Shown here: in pieces, positions 60,301-64,000 of the stretch
How positions within the stretch are numbered: the stretch's first letter is position 1
Layout of the letters: each line of letters starts with the position of its first letter
NCBI GenBank assembly: GCA_963966185.1
Contig: CAWZYM010000183.1
Span: 431,733 to 495,732, forward strand
From: Rhabditoides inermis
Taxonomy: Eukaryota; Nematoda; Chromadorea; Rhabditida; Rhabditidae
DNA length: 64,000 nt
Reading direction: 5' to 3'
Notes under the pieces: model-generated
What the model saw: only the letters and a program-made list of their open reading frames with translations
Databases searched by the model: none
Told to the model about the DNA's origin: nothing
Made by a program: the position numbers and the translations under genes

Positions 60301-62242
60301 ATAATCAAAATGCCGACATATGCCGGTCAGACTGCGGTTATGCAACGATGTTTGAAGTAGGTTGACAGTAGTGTTGTTTTAAACCATTTCGCCCGTTTTG
60401 AGGACGTGCCCTCGGAAACCGAATGTTTGCAAATAACAATCAACCCCACATTATTTTACTCTCAGAATGAACAAAATGCCGACATATGCCGGTCAGACTG
60501 CGGTTATCCAACGATGTTAGAAGTCGGTTGACAGTAGGGTTGTTTTAGGCCATTTCGCGCGTTCTGAGGACGTGCCCTAGAGAACCACTGAATGCAAAGA
60601 ACTATCAACTACACTATTCATTACTTCAGAAAAATCAAAATGCCGACATATGCCGGTCAGACTGCGGTTATCCAACGATGTTTGAAGTCGGTTGATAGTA
60701 GTGTTGTTTTAGACCATTTCGCCCGTTTCGAGTACGTGCTCTCGGGAACCGAATGTTTGCAAATAACAATCAACCCCACAATTTTTTACTCTCAGAATAA
60801 TCGAAATGCCGACATATGCCGGTCAGACTGCGGTTATCCAACGATGTTTGAAGTCGGTTGACAGTAGGGTTGTTTTAGACCATGTCGCGCGTTTCGAGGA
60901 CGTGCCATCGGGAACCGAATGTTGCAAATAACAATCAACCCCACCTTATTTTACTCTCAGAAAGAAAAAAAAATGCCGACCTATGCCGGTCAGACTGCGG
61001 TTATCCAACGATGTTTGAAGTCGGTTGACAGTAGGGTTGTTTTAGGCCATTTCGCGCGTTCTGAGGACGTGCCCTAGAGAACCACTGAATGCAAAGAACT
61101 ATCAACCACACTTTTCATCACTTTTAGAATAATCAAAATGCCGCTATATGCCGGTCAGACTGCGGTTATCCAACGATGTTTGAAGTCGGTTGATAGTAGT
61201 GTTGTTTTAGACCATTTCGCCCGTTTCGAGGACGTGCTCTCGGGAACCGAATGTTTGCAAATAACAATCAACCCCACATTTTTTTACTCTCAGAATAATC
61301 AAAATGCCGACATAAGCCGGTCAGACTGCGGTTATCCAACGATGTTAGAAGTCGGTTGACAGTAGGGTTGTTTTAGGCCATTTCGCGCGTTCTGAGGACG
61401 TGCCCTAGAGAACCACTGAATGCAAAGAACTATCAACCACACTTTTCATCACTTTTAGAATAATCAAAATGCCGCTATATGCCGGTCAGACTGCGGTTAT
61501 GCAACGATGTTTGAAGTAGGTTGACAGTAGTGTTGTTTTAAACCATTTCGCCCGTTTTGAGGACGTGCCCTCGGAAACCGAATGTTTGCAAATAACAATC
61601 AACCCCACATTATTTTACTCTCAGAATGAACAAAATGCCGACATATGCCGGTCAGCGGTTATCCAACGATGTTAGAAGTCGGTTGACAGTAGGGTTGTTT
61701 TAGGCCATTTCGCGCGTTCTGAGGACGTGCCCTAGAGAACCACTGAATGCAAAGAACTATCAACTACACTATTCATTACTTCAGAAAAATCAAAATGCCG
61801 ACATATGCCGGTCAGACTGCGGTTATCCAACGATGTTTGAAGTCGGTTGATAGTAGTGTTGTTTTAGACCATTTCGCCCGTTTCGAGTACGTGCTCTCGG
61901 GAACCGAATGTTTGCAAATAACAATCAACCCCACAATTTTTTACTCTCAGAATAATCGAAATGCCGACATATGCCGGTCAGACTGCGGTTATCCAACGAT
62001 GTTTGAAGTCGGTTGACAGTAGGGTTGTTTTAGACCATGTCGCGCGTTTCGAGGACGTGCCATCGGGAACCGAATGTTGCAAATAACAATCAACCCCACC
62101 TTATTTTACTCTCAGAAAGAAAAAAATGCCGACCTATGCCGGTCAGACTGCGGTTATCCAACGATGTTTGAAGTCGGTTGACAGTAGGGTTGTTTTAGGC
62201 CATTTCGCGCGTTCTGAGGACGTGCCCTAGAGAACCACTGAA
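57287..62242 (+). repeat. 15-mer HOR, ~2478 bp, two tandem copies
   Basis: Corresponding units lie 2477-2478 bp apart: 57287/59765, 57618/60096, 58114/60592, 58661/61138 and 59270/61747. Each copy includes A, C/B mosaic, E, A (CGAGTACG), C, D, A, D, E and the B-like unit with the 4-bp deletion GGTCAGCGG. The first copy carries ATATGCTGGTC at 57342, which is normal in the second. Confidence 0.85.
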
Positions 62243-63393
62243 TGCAAAGAACTATCAACTACACTATTCATTACTTCAGAAAAATCAAAATGCCGACATA
62301 TGCGGTCAGACTGCGGTTATCCAACGATGTTTGAAGTCGGTTGATAGTAGTGTTGTTTTAGACCATTTCGCCCGTTTCGAGTACGTGCTCTCGGGAACCG
62401 AATGTTTGCAAATAACAATCAACCCCACAATTTTTTACTCTCAGAATAATCGAAATGCCGACATATGCCGGTCAGACTGCGGTTATCCAACGATGTTTGA
62501 AGTCGGTTGACAGTAGGGTTGTTTTAGACCATGTCGCGCGTTTCGAGGACGTGCCATCGGGAACCGAATGTTGCAAATAACAATCAACCCCACCTTATTT
62601 TACTCTCAGAAAGAAAAAAAATGCCGACCTATGCCGGTCAGACTGCGGTTATCCAACGATGTTTGAAGTCGGTTGACAGTAGGGTTGTTTTAGGCCATTT
62701 CGCGCGTTCTGAGGACGTGCCCTAGAGAACCACTGAATGCAAAGAACTATCAACCACACTTTTCATCACTTTTAGAATAATCAAAATGCCGCTATATGCC
62801 GGTCAGACTGCGGTTATGCAACGATGTTTGAAGTAGGTTGACAGTAGTGTTGTTTTAGACCATTTCGCCCGTTTTGAGGACGTGCCCTCGGGAACCGAAT
62901 GTTTGCAAATAACAATCAACCCCACATTGTTTTACTCTCAGAATGAACAAAATGCCGACATATGCCGGTCAGACTGCGGTTATCCAACGATGTTAGAAGT
63001 CGGTTGACAGTAGGGTTGTTTTAGGCCATTTCGCGCGTTCTGAGGACGTGCCCTAGAGAACCACTGAATGCAAAGAACTATCAACCACACTTTTCATCAC
63101 TTTTAGAATAATCAAAATGCCGCTATATGCCGGTCAGACTGCGGTTATGCAACGATGTTTGAAGTAGGTTGACAGTAGTGTTGTTTTAAACCATTTCGCC
63201 GTTTTGAGGACGTGCCCTCGGAAACCGAATGTTTGCAAATAACAATCAACCCCACATTATTTTACTCTCAGAATGAACAAAATGCCGACATATGCCGGTC
63301 AGCGGTTATCCAACGATGTTAGAAGTCGGTTGACAGTAGGGTTGTTTTAGGCCATTTCGCGCGTTCTGAGGACGTGCCCTAGAGAACCACTGA
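62240..63393 (+). repeat. 7-mer HOR copy (1154 bp) with small deletions
   Basis: The order is that of the other 7-mer HORs. Two one-base deletions are private to this copy: ATATGCGGTC (62300) for ATATGCCGGTC, and TTTCGCCGTTTTG (63196) for TTTCGCCCGTTTTG. Confidence 0.83.
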
Positions 63394-64000
63394 ATGCAAA
63401 GAACTATCAACTACACTATTCATTACTTCAGAAAAATCAAAATGCCGACATATGCCGGTCAGACTGCGGTTATCCAACGATGTTTGAAGTCGGTTGATAG
63501 TAGTGTTGTTTTAGACCATTTCGCCCGTTTCGAGTACGTGCTCTCGGGAACCGAATGTTTGCAAATAACAATCAACCCCACAATTTTTTACTCTCAGAAT
63601 AATCGAAATGCCGACATATGCCGGTCAGACTGCGGTTATCCAACGATGTTTGAAGTCGGTTGACAGTAGGGTTGTTTTAGGCCATTTCGCGCGTTCTGAG
63701 GACGTGCCCTAGAGAACCAACTGAATGCAAAGAACTATCAACTACACTATTCATTACTTCAGAAAAATCAAAATGCCGACATATGCCGGTCAGACTGCGG
63801 TTATCTAACGATGTTTGAAGTCGGTTGATAGTAGTGTTGTTTTAGACCATTTCGCCCGTTTCGAGGACGCGCTCTCGGGAACCGAATGTTTGCAAATAAC
63901 AATCAACCCCACATTTTTTTACTTACAGAATAATCAAAATGCCGACATAAGCCGGTCAGACTGCGGTTATCCAACGTTGTTAGAAGTCGGTTGACAGTAG
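63394..64000 (+). repeat. 8590-bp segmental repeat unit, second copy (cut by window end)
   Basis: This is a near-identical repeat of 54804-55410. One difference seen is CCAACGTTGTTAG at about 63971 against CCAACGATGTTAG. The remaining part of the copy lies outside the window, so whether it also holds the 1392-bp block, and in which orientation, cannot be seen. Confidence 0.8.

Larger units (their letters stand above)
54804..63393 (+). repeat. 8590-bp segmental repeat unit, first copy
   Basis: The start (54804-55410) matches 63394-64000 at a constant offset of 8590, including TTATCTAACG (55211/63801), GGACGCGCTC and GACATAAGCC. The unit contains the uninverted 1392-bp block and two 15-mer HORs. 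It is about 52 monomers long. Confidence 0.8.
1..64000 (+). repeat. Satellite DNA array, ~165-166 bp monomer, fills the window
   Basis: The head motif ATGCCGACATATGCCGG, or a close variant, recurs every 165-166 bp from base 31 to the end of the window. The only reverse-strand stretches are 41317-42707 and 48139-49529. About 386 monomers fit in 64 kb. No stretch longer than one monomer lacks the repeat, so no gene, transposon or unique spacer interrupts it. One A monomer counted by hand (363-528) is 166 bp with 74 G+C (about 45%). A monomer of this length and the higher-order arrangement are typical of centromeric or pericentromeric satellites in plants and animals. That location is an inference, and I do not recognise the satellite family by name. 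All stretches without a gene, meaning the whole window, hold this repeat. Confidence 0.98.

Noticed and set aside
1..64000. CRISPR array
   Set aside because: The whole 165-166 bp unit is repeated, with no short repeat alternating with unique spacers and no cas genes.
1..64000. Telomeric repeat, rDNA spacer or 5S cluster
   Set aside because: No short telomere-like motif arrays are present and I see no rRNA gene sequence or Pol III internal promoter pattern.
1..64000. Known satellites of similar length (human alpha satellite at 171 bp, Arabidopsis 178 bp, rice CentO 155 bp, maize CentC 156 bp)
   Set aside because: Monomer length and sequence do not match any of these as I know them. I could not run a database search, so the family stays unnamed.

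Overview
This window is one uninterrupted satellite DNA array. From base 1 to base 64000 I see only copies of a tandem monomer of about 165-166 bp, roughly 386 copies. I find no credible protein-coding gene, tRNA, rRNA, transposable element or single-copy sequence. A monomer close to chromatosome length, a multi-level higher-order repeat (HOR) structure, frequent segmental duplication, and strand inversion inside the array together suggest centromeric or pericentromeric heterochromatin of a eukaryote, read through by a long-read assembly. I do not recognise the monomer as a named satellite. A plant is my first guess, but an animal is not excluded and I put little weight on this.

Monomer anatomy. 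Each unit has a strongly conserved 56-bp head, which starts at the recurring ATGCCGACATATGCCGG and ends near GTCGGTTGA. It is followed by a tail of about 110 bp that falls into several families. A tails (166 bp units) carry CGCCCGTTTCGAGGACG. B tails (165 bp) carry CGCGCGTTCTGAGGACG and CCAACTGAATGC. B' is a B relative with GCGGGTTTTGAGG. C tails carry ACCATGTCGCGCG. D tails carry ACCACTGAATGC. E units have GTAGGTTGAC at the head end. C/B mosaics also occur. A and B often alternate, giving a 331-bp dimer, and the dimers are assembled into longer HORs.

Layout. (1) 1-19530 is rich in A/B units with 9-mer (1492 bp) and 3480-bp periodicities. It consists mostly of one ~9.6-kb segment present twice in tandem (about 483-10089 and 10090-19530). 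(2) 19531-36800 is a patchwork of 11-mer (1821 bp), 9-mer (1491 bp), 6-mer (994 bp) and 5-mer (828 bp) tandem duplications, with several broken monomers near 27 kb. (3) 36834-55076 is dominated by a 7-mer HOR of about 1154 bp and a 6.8-kb segmental duplication. Each copy of that duplication contains a 1391-bp block in the opposite orientation (41317-42707 and 48139-49529). (4) 55077-64000 contains the same block in its uninverted order (55993-57384), a 15-mer HOR of about 2478 bp, and the start of another 8590-bp segmental repeat that runs off the window end.

The most notable structure is the inversion. Both its breakpoints, its likely ancestral arrangement, a ~442-bp loss at one edge, its later duplication, and a nearly perfect long hairpin at its right junction can all be read from this one window. 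Nothing here looks like a new gene system. The interest lies in array evolution and possible centromere function.
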